19,164 bases of DNA from Parcubacteria group bacterium. Its GTDB lineage: Bacteria > Patescibacteriota > Minisyncoccia > JACQLN01. Where the stretch lies: positions 1 through 19,164 of the forward strand of contig JACQLN010000034.1 in assembly GCA_016204035.1 (NCBI GenBank), given 5' to 3'. The position numbers were made by a program, and so were the translations under genes. The notes under the pieces are model-generated. The model was given only the letters and a program-made list of their open reading frames with translations. It did not search any database and was not told the origin of the DNA. Positions 1 through 7,506 of this stretch are shown here, piece by piece (position 1 is the first letter of the stretch; each line of letters starts with the position of its first letter).

Positions 1-324
1 TTCTTTAGCTTCTTGCCATAATCGGCGCGCTTTTTCTGTTGATGGTGGACTAGCAATCGATACCATTCTTAACCAATGCTTTGTTTCCCTAGCCTCTTTT
101 TTTGCAATCCCAATTTTATGTTTGAAGTCTTTTCTAGATTCAGCATCATCCGCTTCGCAATAATTTGCTCCTATGCTTGTGCCCGCTCTAACCAGTTGCC
201 CCATAATTGGCTTGGTAATATCATTTTTGGGCAAAGAATCTACAAATCTAATGATTTCTTCGCCGAATTTTGCTGTCCTCTCTTCCAGATCGTATTTTTT
301 GTTAGATATTTTATCATTAGTCAT
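1..324 (-). CDS. Four-helix-bundle protein (23S rRNA IVP family), 3'-truncated by the window edge
   Basis: The minus strand is open from an ATG at 324 to base 1, giving 108 codons with no stop. The protein starts MTNDKISNKKYDLEERTAKF and contains the family-typical stretch PIMGQLVRAGTSIGANYCEA followed by ESRKDFKHKIGIAKKEARET and HWLRM. This is the signature of the small four-helix-bundle proteins first seen encoded in intervening sequences of 23S rRNA and now found free-standing in many bacteria, CPR included. Members are about 115-130 aa, so only the last 10-20 residues should be missing. Their biochemical role is not established. It is the last visible gene of the minus-strand cluster, 34 nt after the preceding gene, and there is no rRNA context. 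The family call is confident; the function is not. Confidence 0.85.
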   Translation of the reverse strand, partial: MTNDKISNKKYDLEERTAKFGEEIIRFVDSLPKNDITKPIMGQLVRAGTSIGANYCEADDAESRKDFKHKIGIAKKEARETKHWLRMVSIASPPSTEKARRLWQEAKE

Positions 325-358
325 TGATTAGAAATTGGATATTAGAAATTTTTGATAT

Positions 359-1006
359 TTATGTTGAAAAAAAGCCATTATATTTATTTTTTCTTTTTAC
401 GTTTCTTAAGTTGACTATATTTCTTGGTTTTAAGTAGCTAGTTGGTCTAGCTATAGCTTGCCCCGCGGAGCCCTGCCGAGCCGTTCCGTAGCTTTGAGTG
501 GGGAGTGGGCGGAGTGGGGGCGGCTGGGGCGGTCTGATTTTATTTAATACTTCTTCCCTCCTTTGTTGCGTAGTATTTATTTCTGTATGGATCTGCGTTC
601 GGTTTGGTGTTGGCCCGCGTTCAATCCCATGCACCCGCATCAGACTTTCCCTCACCGGTTGGAAAATGGCCACATTGATATCCTGGGCTATCTGCTGGGC
701 CTTAATCGTATCCACACCCAACATATTTTTAAGTTCAACTATGAAATTTTTAATGGGCAGTTCGCCTAAAAATATCAAACCAATAATTCTGGCCACCACA
801 CTTACATCTTTGTCGGCTAGATTATATTTTTCTTTGGCTATTTGCCAAACACTGCCCGAAGTTTGCTCGGAAAACATTAAAGTTTGCAAATCTTGCGGTA
901 ATTGGTAAAAAGCCGTAAACCGTTGCCGAGTTGTTGGGTCGGGTATTTCCGAAAGACGGGCTAACTGGTCAGGTGTTAATTGGGTAGTCATTTTATTATA
1001 AATCAT
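359..1006 (-). CDS. Hypothetical 215-aa protein, helical N-terminus and Pro/Arg-rich tail
   Basis: I do not recognise a named family. Residues 1-125 look like a compact all-helical domain (TPDQLARLSEIPDPTTRQRF, then a segment rich in Leu/Ile ending near KNMLGVDTIKAQQIAQDINV). Residues 140-215 are low complexity: Gln/Arg-rich, then a polyproline run, then a basic Arg/Lys/Asn-rich end. No signal peptide or membrane segment is visible. The ATG at 1006 is used here; an in-frame ATG five codons later (MTTQL) is an equal alternative, and neither has a clear Shine-Dalgarno site. The gene starts 28 nt after the VirB6/TrbL-like gene and shares its strand, so it is probably a cytoplasmic partner of that cluster (inference). 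The tail region of the DNA contains a short palindrome (435-453) and looks like expanded, poorly constrained sequence. Confidence 0.7.
   Translation of the reverse strand: MIYNKMTTQLTPDQLARLSEIPDPTTRQRFTAFYQLPQDLQTLMFSEQTSGSVWQIAKEKYNLADKDVSVVARIIGLIFLGELPIKNFIVELKNMLGVDTIKAQQIAQDINVAIFQPVRESLMRVHGIERGPTPNRTQIHTEINTTQQRREEVLNKIRPPQPPPLRPLPTQSYGTARQGSAGQAIARPTSYLKPRNIVNLRNVKRKNKYNGFFST
435..453. repeat. Short perfect inverted repeat inside a coding tail
   Basis: TAGCTAG (435-441) and CTAGCTA (447-453) are perfect 7-bp arms around a 5-nt loop. They lie in the DNA for the low-complexity C-terminal tail of the 215-aa protein and are followed by a GC-rich stretch with CCGCGG. It may be a remnant of a palindromic insertion of the kind seen in rsmA, but it is short enough to be chance. 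Confidence 0.4.
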
Positions 1007-1034
1007 TTATTGCAAATCAAGGTTAAGAATGGGT

Positions 1035-2849
1035 TTATGGTGTGGTTTGGCCAGGTGCAGGTTGTGCAGCTGGAGTCGGTTCGGTTGGGGCTGTGCCTAA
1101 CGTTTGTGCGGCCGGGCCGCCCAGTATATGTTGCCTAACATTTTGTTTTAAGCTGCCCAGTACGGTTGGTTGATTTAGATACTGTATTAACTGGTGATAT
1201 GATTCCTCATTTTTATTTGCAAGAGCGTTCAAACTGTTTCCATACAACTTACCTTGGTTTCCTAATTGTTCAGCAATAAGTTTTTTAATTTCATCAGCCG
1301 CAGTACCTTCTCCGCCGGTGACGGCTTGTTTTTGGAGTTTGGCAAAATCTTCAGTTTTAGTTGGTATTAACTTTTCTTTTATAAGCCCCTTTAATAATTC
1401 ATCTTTAGCTGTGCCGGTTTCCTGTGTTATTTGAAGCCATCTGGCTTGATCTGGTCCGGCTGTTTGAGCCATTATTTTTTGAATGTTTTCGTTAAACGAC
1501 CAGTCCAAGCGGTGTTCCAAAACATCTTTCATATTTCCGCCAGCGGTCGCGTAGCTTTGCAGATATTTTATATGGTTGTCGTCAAGCTGGTTCTTTTCGG
1601 CTAGTAGCGATATGGCCGCGGCCCGGCGGGCCATGCCTTGCGGGGTTACGGCGGCCTGGTCGACTATGGCCTTAAGATCCTGCGGCCGCAGTTTCGATAT
1701 TTTCCCTTTTTCTAGGTCTAAAATTTTCTTTTGCCGGGCGGCATGAGCGCCGGGTCCGCCCATAGCTCTGCCTATGACGGATGTTTTTTCCAGTTTTTCA
1801 AAAGCGCCGCTCATAAATCGGCTGGCCGCTCCGCCGGTTTTTCTGTCGGCTAATTTTACCGCTGTTCCAGGTAAACTCTTAGCCCCGCTCTTTACTTTAC
1901 CCAGAGCCCATTTTTGGGCGCCGCCGGCCCATTTGACCACCATATTGCCGCCTATGGTGCCGGCTTTACCGGCTTGGTCCAACCCTATCCATAATAAAGC
2001 GACTACCACCAAAAACTGCATTATAGTGGAAAAAAAGGTTTCGGGTAGAATGGTGGACCAAAAACCGCCCAAGTCGTCGGCATTGGCTATGGATTCAAAC
2101 CCAGAACTGTTAAATGTGGCTCCGGCCAAAATGGCCAAAAACACGAAAAAACTGATGCTTACGGGGAAAAACACAGCCAAGCCGAAAAATTCGGCCCACC
2201 ATTTGCTGGCATAACCGCTACCTTTACCTGGTATGGCTCTGGCTACCCAGGCGAACGGGGCGAAGATTATTAAAATCCAAAGCTTAATGATGCGCGAAAC
2301 CATCACGCCGGCCAAAGCCAATAAAGTGAAAGCGATAACAATGTACATTATAAGCTGGCCGGCCGAAACCATTAGTATTGTTGTAACCGGGGAATCCAGC
2401 ACAGTGCTGTTTCTTAACTGGGCGATGGCGCCGGCCCGCATGGCGCCCATAATGCCGCCGGCTATATCCACCACGTTGCCCGGCTGGCCTCCCGAAACAA
2501 AAAACCGGGCCAAGCTGTTGCCAAAATCAATCACCGCGCCGCAGATTATCAAACTGAAGTTTATCAGCAAAGCGGCCACCACCAGTTTAGGTATCAGTTT
2601 TTTGACGCTGTATTGTTCTAGGCGCAACACGGTGCCGAAAGCGATCACCAGCATTATCAGAATAAAGGCCATGTTGGCCAAATCGCGGCTGATCGTCCAG
2701 CCGATCTGGACTATGGGCACGCTTACGAATTTTTGGAAACTGAAAACATAGCTGACGATGGAGCCAGTGGCAGTAATCAAAATAGTGCCGATAAAATCAA
2801 TTACGGCGGTTACTATGGCCAACAGGATGTCGAGGGCGTATTTTACCAT
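1035..2849 (-). CDS. VirB6/TrbL-like polytopic membrane protein (type IV secretion-like)
   Basis: A 604-aa protein. Residues 1-295 hold about seven hydrophobic segments (near 5-36, 55-75, 87-108, 160-184, 187-205, 222-245, 270-292), with the Gly/Ala-rich, Trp-containing loops (GKGSGYASKWWAEFF) usual for the inner-membrane channel family VirB6/TrbL. Residues 300-604 are soluble: basic Gly/Lys-rich linker, helical region, and a Pro/Ala/Thr-rich end. In this family the protein forms part of the inner-membrane pore of a type IV secretion or pilus-like machine. The gene begins 12 nt after the 877-aa secreted protein, so the two are very probably co-transcribed. No VirB4/VirD4 ATPase lies in the window, so a full secretion system cannot be shown. 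Topology is clear; the family name is a recognition call without a search. Confidence 0.6.
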   Translation of the reverse strand: MVKYALDILLAIVTAVIDFIGTILITATGSIVSYVFSFQKFVSVPIVQIGWTISRDLANMAFILIMLVIAFGTVLRLEQYSVKKLIPKLVVAALLINFSLIICGAVIDFGNSLARFFVSGGQPGNVVDIAGGIMGAMRAGAIAQLRNSTVLDSPVTTILMVSAGQLIMYIVIAFTLLALAGVMVSRIIKLWILIIFAPFAWVARAIPGKGSGYASKWWAEFFGLAVFFPVSISFFVFLAILAGATFNSSGFESIANADDLGGFWSTILPETFFSTIMQFLVVVALLWIGLDQAGKAGTIGGNMVVKWAGGAQKWALGKVKSGAKSLPGTAVKLADRKTGGAASRFMSGAFEKLEKTSVIGRAMGGPGAHAARQKKILDLEKGKISKLRPQDLKAIVDQAAVTPQGMARRAAAISLLAEKNQLDDNHIKYLQSYATAGGNMKDVLEHRLDWSFNENIQKIMAQTAGPDQARWLQITQETGTAKDELLKGLIKEKLIPTKTEDFAKLQKQAVTGGEGTAADEIKKLIAEQLGNQGKLYGNSLNALANKNEESYHQLIQYLNQPTVLGSLKQNVRQHILGGPAAQTLGTAPTEPTPAAQPAPGQTTP

Positions 2850-2861
2850 TGATAAGGTTAA

Positions 2862-5495
2862 TTATTCCACAGGTTGATTGTTGCAGAACCTATTTACAAA
2901 GCGGTTGGCGTAAAAGTCGTAGATAAAAGAGGTGTAGACCAGCTGGAATCTGTTTTTGAAATATTTTTCCCACTCACTATCGCCACCCTCCGAACCCGCC
3001 AGCATTCTTTGTTCTTTTCCATCAATAAATTTACCTAACTTGTTGGAAATATCTGTTTGTTGTTGTCCTATTTTAAGTTGACGTTCCTCCATTTCTGATC
3101 TTATAGCGTCTTTATTTATATTCATTGCTTCAGCGACAGCGTCGGCAACACTAAGTCCTAATTGGGTCGGGTCAATTATTGTCTCCCCGGTTCGGGGATC
3201 GATTTCGCGGTTATTATCAACTTCATCCAAAGAAATAGTTATTAGTTCTATGGCTTTCTCTATTCCTTTTTTATCATTACTTGGGTCAAGACCGTTTATT
3301 TTTATATTCGCTTTTACTTGACTGTCAGCGTCCCCATTTACAAGTAGATCTTGTTGTGTTCCCAGCCATAGATTTCTGGTGGCGCGTTGGGCCACGCGCA
3401 GATCCGTGTATGCATCGCGTAAAGCATTATCATTTCCGCTTTTAGTGCTTGATAGGGTGTTGGTATAGGTTTTTATCTTTTGCACTAAATTAGATTCTCT
3501 CCCAGCGCGATCGTAATCTAGGAGCATGGATGTATAAAGATATATTTCCGGTAGTGTTGAAGTGGCAAAACTTATATCATTTTCCAAACTTTCAATAATA
3601 CCCTCGGAATTTTGAGTTAAGGCCTCGTAGGCATCGGCCGCGTGTTGATATTCCGTACTTTTTGTATCGGCTATATTACTTTGTTCTGAAGCGAAAGATT
3701 GAAATTCCTGAACTGAAACTCTGGGGCTGTCATCGGAACCAATGACACTCCTTAAATTGTTTACATAATTATTGTCACCCACCCAACCAACACTTTGACC
3801 GTCAGTGTTAAAAAACGGTAAGAAAACAATATTTTCCTCGGTAATTCTAGGTTCTAGTGTGTAATCTATTTTGACGCACGAAGTTAGGCCTGTATATGGG
3901 CTTTCTTCTGAAAGTAATTTAAAAATTCTATCAATAGCATGCCAGACCTCGCCCGTTTTTTGGTTTATGGCCTGGTTGGCTAAGTATACACCCGGGTTGT
4001 TTCCTTCCTTGTTAAAATCATTACTATTCCCAAACTTTCCTCTCCAGTCTGAAAAAAAACTGTCTATAACTTTTTGCAACGCATTATCTCCATCTCTTCT
4101 TCTCCTTAAATCTTCATTAACAATGCCGTTTGTAAGACTTCCGTCTTCGTCAAACGTTCCAGTTATTTGAGATAGCCGCGTTCGGAATTCATTCTGATTG
4201 TGTTCCCCGGTTAACTTCACGATATCCGATTTTAATTTTTGGGCGGCATTACGCATATCTATCATTTGATTTTGCAGATTTATAGCATCAGGGCTTTCTA
4301 AACCCGGTAATTGCTGAGTTTGGCCGCCGGCTCTGGTGTTTGGGTTAGAAGATTGGGTATAGGATCCCCGGCCGCTTTTCATATAAGAGAGGCCTTCGCG
4401 GGCGGCGCGGTTGACGGCGGCGTCTATGACAGCGTCTAAAATCTGGGCTATGTCGTTGGCGTTGATAATGTTGTCTATACCAGTTTTTTCTAAAACTCCT
4501 GAAATCTGGTCGCCAATAATACTGCCCGGGGTTATGGTTTCTTCTTTAGAACAAGTGGTTCCAGCCGGTAAATTTTTAATGGGCGGATCATAAGTTGTGG
4601 TTCTAAATTCTCCGGTGTTTATAAGTTCTATTGAGGCGTCTAAAACATTAAAATAGTTTATATTGGTTACTGGCATTATCAATCTAGGCCAAATATCGGC
4701 CCAGCTGGAAACTTCTCTACTAGTTTCACTAAGAAGTTGGTCCACTAAAACCGGGTCTGGTAGCGCAACCGATCTTAAAATTTGGTCATTAATGGTTACA
4801 AACTCTAAAACATATTTAGGAGCTTTTGTTTCCCTGCAGATTTTTTGGTCCAAAAATCCCTTGCCGGCCGATATTTGGGCGGTGGCGGCGTTGCCGGCGC
4901 GCGAGATATCGGTATTTATTAATTCCGCAGCGGCGAGGTAACTGCCCGGTAAACTGTTTCTGGTTTCGTGCAGTTTTAACCATGTTGTCCAACCGCCGTT
5001 TTCAAAATTTTCCGCGAAGTTTTGAAGATTGCCGACTATATCGCCTAAACTGCATCTTACCGCTTCTTCACGCAACAAGAGGGGTTTTGTTACCAAAAAT
5101 CGCACGTTGGCCTTAAAGGGCGAGCAGATATTTATGTTTTTTGAAAGGAAAAATTCGTCTATTTGCCTGGCGGCTGTGGACTTGGTATTGTCTTTCAAAA
5201 ACTTTACAGGGTCTTTTATAAACCTCGGCTCGCCGCCGTTCTGCACCCAGTTCACCAAGTCGTTTTGGATTTGGGTCAGCATCCTTTTTTTTAATTTTTG
5301 CAATCCATATTTAAGTATTTTTTCAGCAGTCTGAACAAGGAATCTAGGTATGTCGCCCAGTGTGGTATTGAATGTTATATCTCCGATACCCAAAAAAGCA
5401 TCGGCTTTATTGACTGTGATTGGCGAGACAAAATAAAAAGCCAGTAGGGAAACAACCACCCACACAGAAATTATTTTTTTAATGGTTTCTTGCAC
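2862..5495 (-). CDS. Large secreted protein of unknown function, in the VirB6-like cluster
   Basis: An 877-aa protein with a clear Sec signal: basic start (KK at residues 6-7), hydrophobic core about 9-24, and a type I cleavage site after KADA (residue 33). The start is a GTG at 5495. The mature part has no further membrane segment. It is largely helical with long polar, Gln/Asn/Ser-rich stretches (about 370-470 and 600-830), and several scattered Cys residues that could form disulfides outside the membrane. I recognise no catalytic motif. Its position between a membrane-anchored protein and a VirB6/TrbL-like protein suggests a structural or assembly component of a cell-surface apparatus. Proteins of this size and layout next to VirB6-like genes seem common in Parcubacteria, but the function is unknown. 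Confidence 0.75.
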   Translation of the reverse strand: MQETIKKIISVWVVVSLLAFYFVSPITVNKADAFLGIGDITFNTTLGDIPRFLVQTAEKILKYGLQKLKKRMLTQIQNDLVNWVQNGGEPRFIKDPVKFLKDNTKSTAARQIDEFFLSKNINICSPFKANVRFLVTKPLLLREEAVRCSLGDIVGNLQNFAENFENGGWTTWLKLHETRNSLPGSYLAAAELINTDISRAGNAATAQISAGKGFLDQKICRETKAPKYVLEFVTINDQILRSVALPDPVLVDQLLSETSREVSSWADIWPRLIMPVTNINYFNVLDASIELINTGEFRTTTYDPPIKNLPAGTTCSKEETITPGSIIGDQISGVLEKTGIDNIINANDIAQILDAVIDAAVNRAAREGLSYMKSGRGSYTQSSNPNTRAGGQTQQLPGLESPDAINLQNQMIDMRNAAQKLKSDIVKLTGEHNQNEFRTRLSQITGTFDEDGSLTNGIVNEDLRRRRDGDNALQKVIDSFFSDWRGKFGNSNDFNKEGNNPGVYLANQAINQKTGEVWHAIDRIFKLLSEESPYTGLTSCVKIDYTLEPRITEENIVFLPFFNTDGQSVGWVGDNNYVNNLRSVIGSDDSPRVSVQEFQSFASEQSNIADTKSTEYQHAADAYEALTQNSEGIIESLENDISFATSTLPEIYLYTSMLLDYDRAGRESNLVQKIKTYTNTLSSTKSGNDNALRDAYTDLRVAQRATRNLWLGTQQDLLVNGDADSQVKANIKINGLDPSNDKKGIEKAIELITISLDEVDNNREIDPRTGETIIDPTQLGLSVADAVAEAMNINKDAIRSEMEERQLKIGQQQTDISNKLGKFIDGKEQRMLAGSEGGDSEWEKYFKNRFQLVYTSFIYDFYANRFVNRFCNNQPVE

Positions 5496-5505
5496 AGTTT
5501 CTTGT

Positions 5506-5543
5506 CCCGCACTTTCACGGAATGCCCCACAGGAAAGTGCGGG
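5506..5543 (-). other. Stem-loop between two cluster genes
   Basis: CCCGCACTTTC (5506-5516) and GAAAGTGCGGG (5533-5543) are perfect 11-bp inverted arms separated by 16 nt. The structure fills the short gap between the stop of the 262-aa gene (5546) and the GTG start of the 877-aa gene (5495). No T-run follows in the minus direction, so it is unlikely to be a terminator. It could be an mRNA processing or stabilising hairpin that sets unequal expression of the two genes (inference). Confidence 0.5.
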
Positions 5544-5545
5544 AT

Positions 5546-6334
5546 TTATTTAGCCCGTGAGGCCTGGTCGTATTCCGTCAGCGCCTTTTGCCAAAACTCG
5601 CCTAAGGTTTCAGCATCGTTAAAAACAATTAAAAGTTTTAGAGGGTCGTTGTCGCCGTCAATCAAAGTTTCCAGCGCTTTTTGAAGCGAATAGCCGACCA
5701 GCAGCATATTTTTATGCGTAGCTAATAAACTTTTAGGTGTGGGCGCGCGGGACAAATTTTCAAAAGCCGCCGCGAGTTTGGCGGTTTGGTTTTGCATCTC
5801 ATCTAAAACCTCCGATTTTTCCCAATCGTCGGGGTTTGTTTTTATAAAATCGCGAATGGCGTTGAAGATAGTCAGCGCGTCTTTATTGGTTGCCTTAAAA
5901 TAGGCCGCGCGGTTGGATTTTGAATCCGGCGCGATTTTTAGAACAGAGTCTGGTATTTCGGGAAAAAGGTCCAGCCGATTTGTTTGCAGGTACGGTAAAA
6001 CCGTGTTGGCTATAAAATCGGTGCCCGCGATTTTTTCGGCGCTGTCTTTATTAAGACCGCCGGTTTCGGCCATAACAGCCGCGGCAAAATCATCCGTTAA
6101 ATTTTTATCTTCGGGAGGAATGTACTCGCCCTGTCCCGATTTTTCTTCTTGGTTTAGTTTTAGAAGTTCGTCTAAAAGTTCGTCGCTGGATTTACCCTGC
6201 GAGAGCGGCGTGGAATTGGCCAATTCGCCGCGGGTGACGGTGGTGCGCAGCACCAGATACGCCCCTCCCACTAGGCCGACCAGAAAAACAAAAACCAGGC
6301 CGAACCAAAAATATTTTCTGGAAGGTGTGTTCAT
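5546..6334 (-). CDS. Membrane-anchored hypothetical protein, first gene of the VirB6-like cluster
   Basis: A 262-aa protein with a short basic N-terminus (MNTPSRKYFW) and one hydrophobic segment at about residues 9-29, which looks like an uncleaved signal anchor. The rest (30-262) is a charged, mostly helical extracytoplasmic domain without Cys residues; I recognise no family. The ATG at 6334 directly follows an extended -10 promoter, so the mRNA is probably leaderless, which fits the absence of a Shine-Dalgarno site. It begins the minus-strand cluster encoding the secreted and VirB6-like proteins, so a role in the same envelope complex is likely but unproven. Confidence 0.7.
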   Translation of the reverse strand: MNTPSRKYFWFGLVFVFLVGLVGGAYLVLRTTVTRGELANSTPLSQGKSSDELLDELLKLNQEEKSGQGEYIPPEDKNLTDDFAAAVMAETGGLNKDSAEKIAGTDFIANTVLPYLQTNRLDLFPEIPDSVLKIAPDSKSNRAAYFKATNKDALTIFNAIRDFIKTNPDDWEKSEVLDEMQNQTAKLAAAFENLSRAPTPKSLLATHKNMLLVGYSLQKALETLIDGDNDPLKLLIVFNDAETLGEFWQKALTEYDQASRAK

Positions 6335-6341
6335 TAGTTAA

Positions 6342-6350
6342 ATTATAACA
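6342..6350 (-). promoter_or_regulatory. Extended -10 promoter for the VirB6-like cluster (leaderless start)
   Basis: On the minus strand TGTTATAAT fits the extended -10 consensus TGnTATAAT. The -10 ends only 7 nt before the ATG at 6334, so transcription would start at or next to the start codon. No good -35 is seen at 17 bp, as often happens for extended -10 promoters. Confidence 0.6.
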
Positions 6351-6485
6351 TCTTGACAGAGTTTTACGGCGTCAAATCTATCAATGTTTTCCACAGAAAA
6401 ATGGCTTAAAGGTTACTAAACCTTTATAGTTTTCAGTTATGAGTTATTAGTTCTGGTTAAATGGTTTAAGTTTTACAGTTGGAAA

Positions 6486-7364
6486 CTAAGAACCGTGTAT
6501 TTTTACGAATAGTTCTTGCAGTTGAGTTATGTCTAAATTCTGCGGCCTTATTTTTTGATCCAGCCCTAATTTTTGAAGAGCCGCATCCAGTTTAGCCATA
6601 TTGATCAATCCGGACTTTCTTAGATTATTAAAAAGCGTCTGGCGGGGCTGCCTAAAAACCATCCTCAAAAATTCCATAAATTTCTCTAGCTCAATCAAAT
6701 TAGCATGAGAATACGATCGTAAGCTCGTGCTAACTAGGTGGGGGGTCAATTTGATTACCATGGAGTCTACTTTGGGCTGGGGCCAGAAATTTTCTTTTCC
6801 CACCAAAAACAGTATTTTTGCATCAGCTAAAAATTCCACCAATGACGAAAGATAATTGGCTTTAGGCGGTTGGGCGGTTATCCTTTCCCCCACTTCTTTT
6901 TGCACCATCAGCATTAGCTCGGTCGGTTTATTTTGCGAGAGTAAAAATTTTTGAACCAACGCTCCGGTCAAGTAGTACGGAATGTTAGCGATAACCCGGT
7001 AAGGAGTTTTGATTTTTGTTTCGTCAAATTTCAAAATATCCCCTTCAATAATTTCCAATTTTTGTTTAGAAATTGGAAATTGCCCCTCGGTCCTGAGCTC
7101 GGGATCGAAGGAGAAATTGGAAATTAACAACCGGACTAGATTTCTATCCTTTTCTATCGCTACCACCTTTGCCCCAGCTTCCAAAAGAGCGGCGGTAAGG
7201 TTACCCGTGCCCGGCCCGACTTCTAAAATAATCTCTCCGGTTTTTATTTGAGCTGAATCAATCATTTTTTTTATTATTTCCGGCGAGATTAAAAAATTCT
7301 GGCCACGATGTTTGACCGGATCAAAACCTTGCTGTCCCAGTTCTTTCTTTGTATCAATCGTCAT
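6486..7364 (-). CDS. rsmA: 16S rRNA adenine dimethyltransferase RsmA (KsgA)
   Basis: A 292-aa SAM-dependent enzyme that dimethylates two adjacent adenines in helix 45 of 16S rRNA during small-subunit assembly. Visible motifs: the N-terminal GQNFL (21-25), the SAM-binding motif EVGPGTGNLT (48-57), the acidic residue in AIEKD (69-73), the catalytic NIPYYLTG (127-134), QKEVGERI (155-162), and the C-terminal helical domain with RQPRQTL. It is slightly longer than the usual ~260-270 aa because of two extra segments: residues about 80-101, and 211-222. Both are encoded by palindromic or repeat DNA and fall where the family tolerates loops. The frame and all core motifs are intact, so the enzyme should work. 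The promoter lies 8 nt upstream of the ATG, so the mRNA is probably leaderless. Confidence 0.93.
   Translation of the reverse strand: MTIDTKKELGQQGFDPVKHRGQNFLISPEIIKKMIDSAQIKTGEIILEVGPGTGNLTAALLEAGAKVVAIEKDRNLVRLLISNFSFDPELRTEGQFPISKQKLEIIEGDILKFDETKIKTPYRVIANIPYYLTGALVQKFLLSQNKPTELMLMVQKEVGERITAQPPKANYLSSLVEFLADAKILFLVGKENFWPQPKVDSMVIKLTPHLVSTSLRSYSHANLIELEKFMEFLRMVFRQPRQTLFNNLRKSGLINMAKLDAALQKLGLDQKIRPQNLDITQLQELFVKIHGS
6700..6733. repeat. 34-nt palindromic insertion in the rsmA frame
   Basis: TTAGCATGAG (6700-6709) pairs with CTCGTGCTAA (6724-6733) with one G-T wobble. After a 2-nt mismatch on each side the centre TACGATCGTA (6712-6721) is itself a perfect palindrome. The whole folds as one hairpin. 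It encodes residues 211-222 of RsmA, a loop after the KVDSMVIKL strand that is normally shorter. It behaves like an in-frame selfish palindromic element. Confidence 0.65.
7050..7125. repeat. Composite repeat in the rsmA frame: inverted and direct copies around a GC-rich palindrome
   Basis: AGAAATTGGAAATT occurs twice in direct orientation (7068-7081 and 7112-7125), flanking a 30-nt GC-rich imperfect palindrome centred on GAGCTC (7082-7111). A third, inverted copy, AATTTCCAATTT, lies at 7050-7061 and can form a 12-bp hairpin with 7070-7081. Together they encode about residues 80-105 of RsmA. The layout resembles a small element flanked by a target duplication. It is visible directly; its origin is inference. 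Confidence 0.65.
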
Positions 7365-7372
7365 ATTACTGT

Positions 7373-7402
7373 TTTATATTGTGTTAAATTTTCAAGTTTC
7401 AA
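7373..7402 (-). promoter_or_regulatory. rsmA promoter
   Basis: Minus-strand TTGAAA (7397-7402) and TATAAA (7373-7378) with an 18-bp spacer. The -10 is 8 nt from the ATG, so the transcript would have almost no leader. The -35 lies inside the AT-rich repeat element that begins at 7389. Confidence 0.5.
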
Positions 7403-7506
7403 GTCTCAATTTTCAACCAATGATCAATTAACCAATTTTCAAATCAATACTTGATAATTGAATCCTTGAGACTTCATTGAAAATTGTAAATTGAGAATTG
7501 ATAATT
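7389..7506. repeat. AT-rich dispersed element, copy A (downstream of pcrA)
   Basis: A 118-nt stretch made of variants of CAATTTTCAA and its complement TTGAAAATTG; the two halves are imperfect inverted complements, so it can fold back on itself. It matches the element at 9464-9579 in the same orientation: by hand count 49 of the first 55 positions are identical. Its right end overlaps the pcrA stop codon and its left part supplies the rsmA -35. Confidence 0.65.

Noticed and set aside
498..908. Plus-strand open frame opposite the 215-aa gene, and many similar antisense frames
   Set aside because: They are shadows of genes on the minus strand, without start signals or family patterns.
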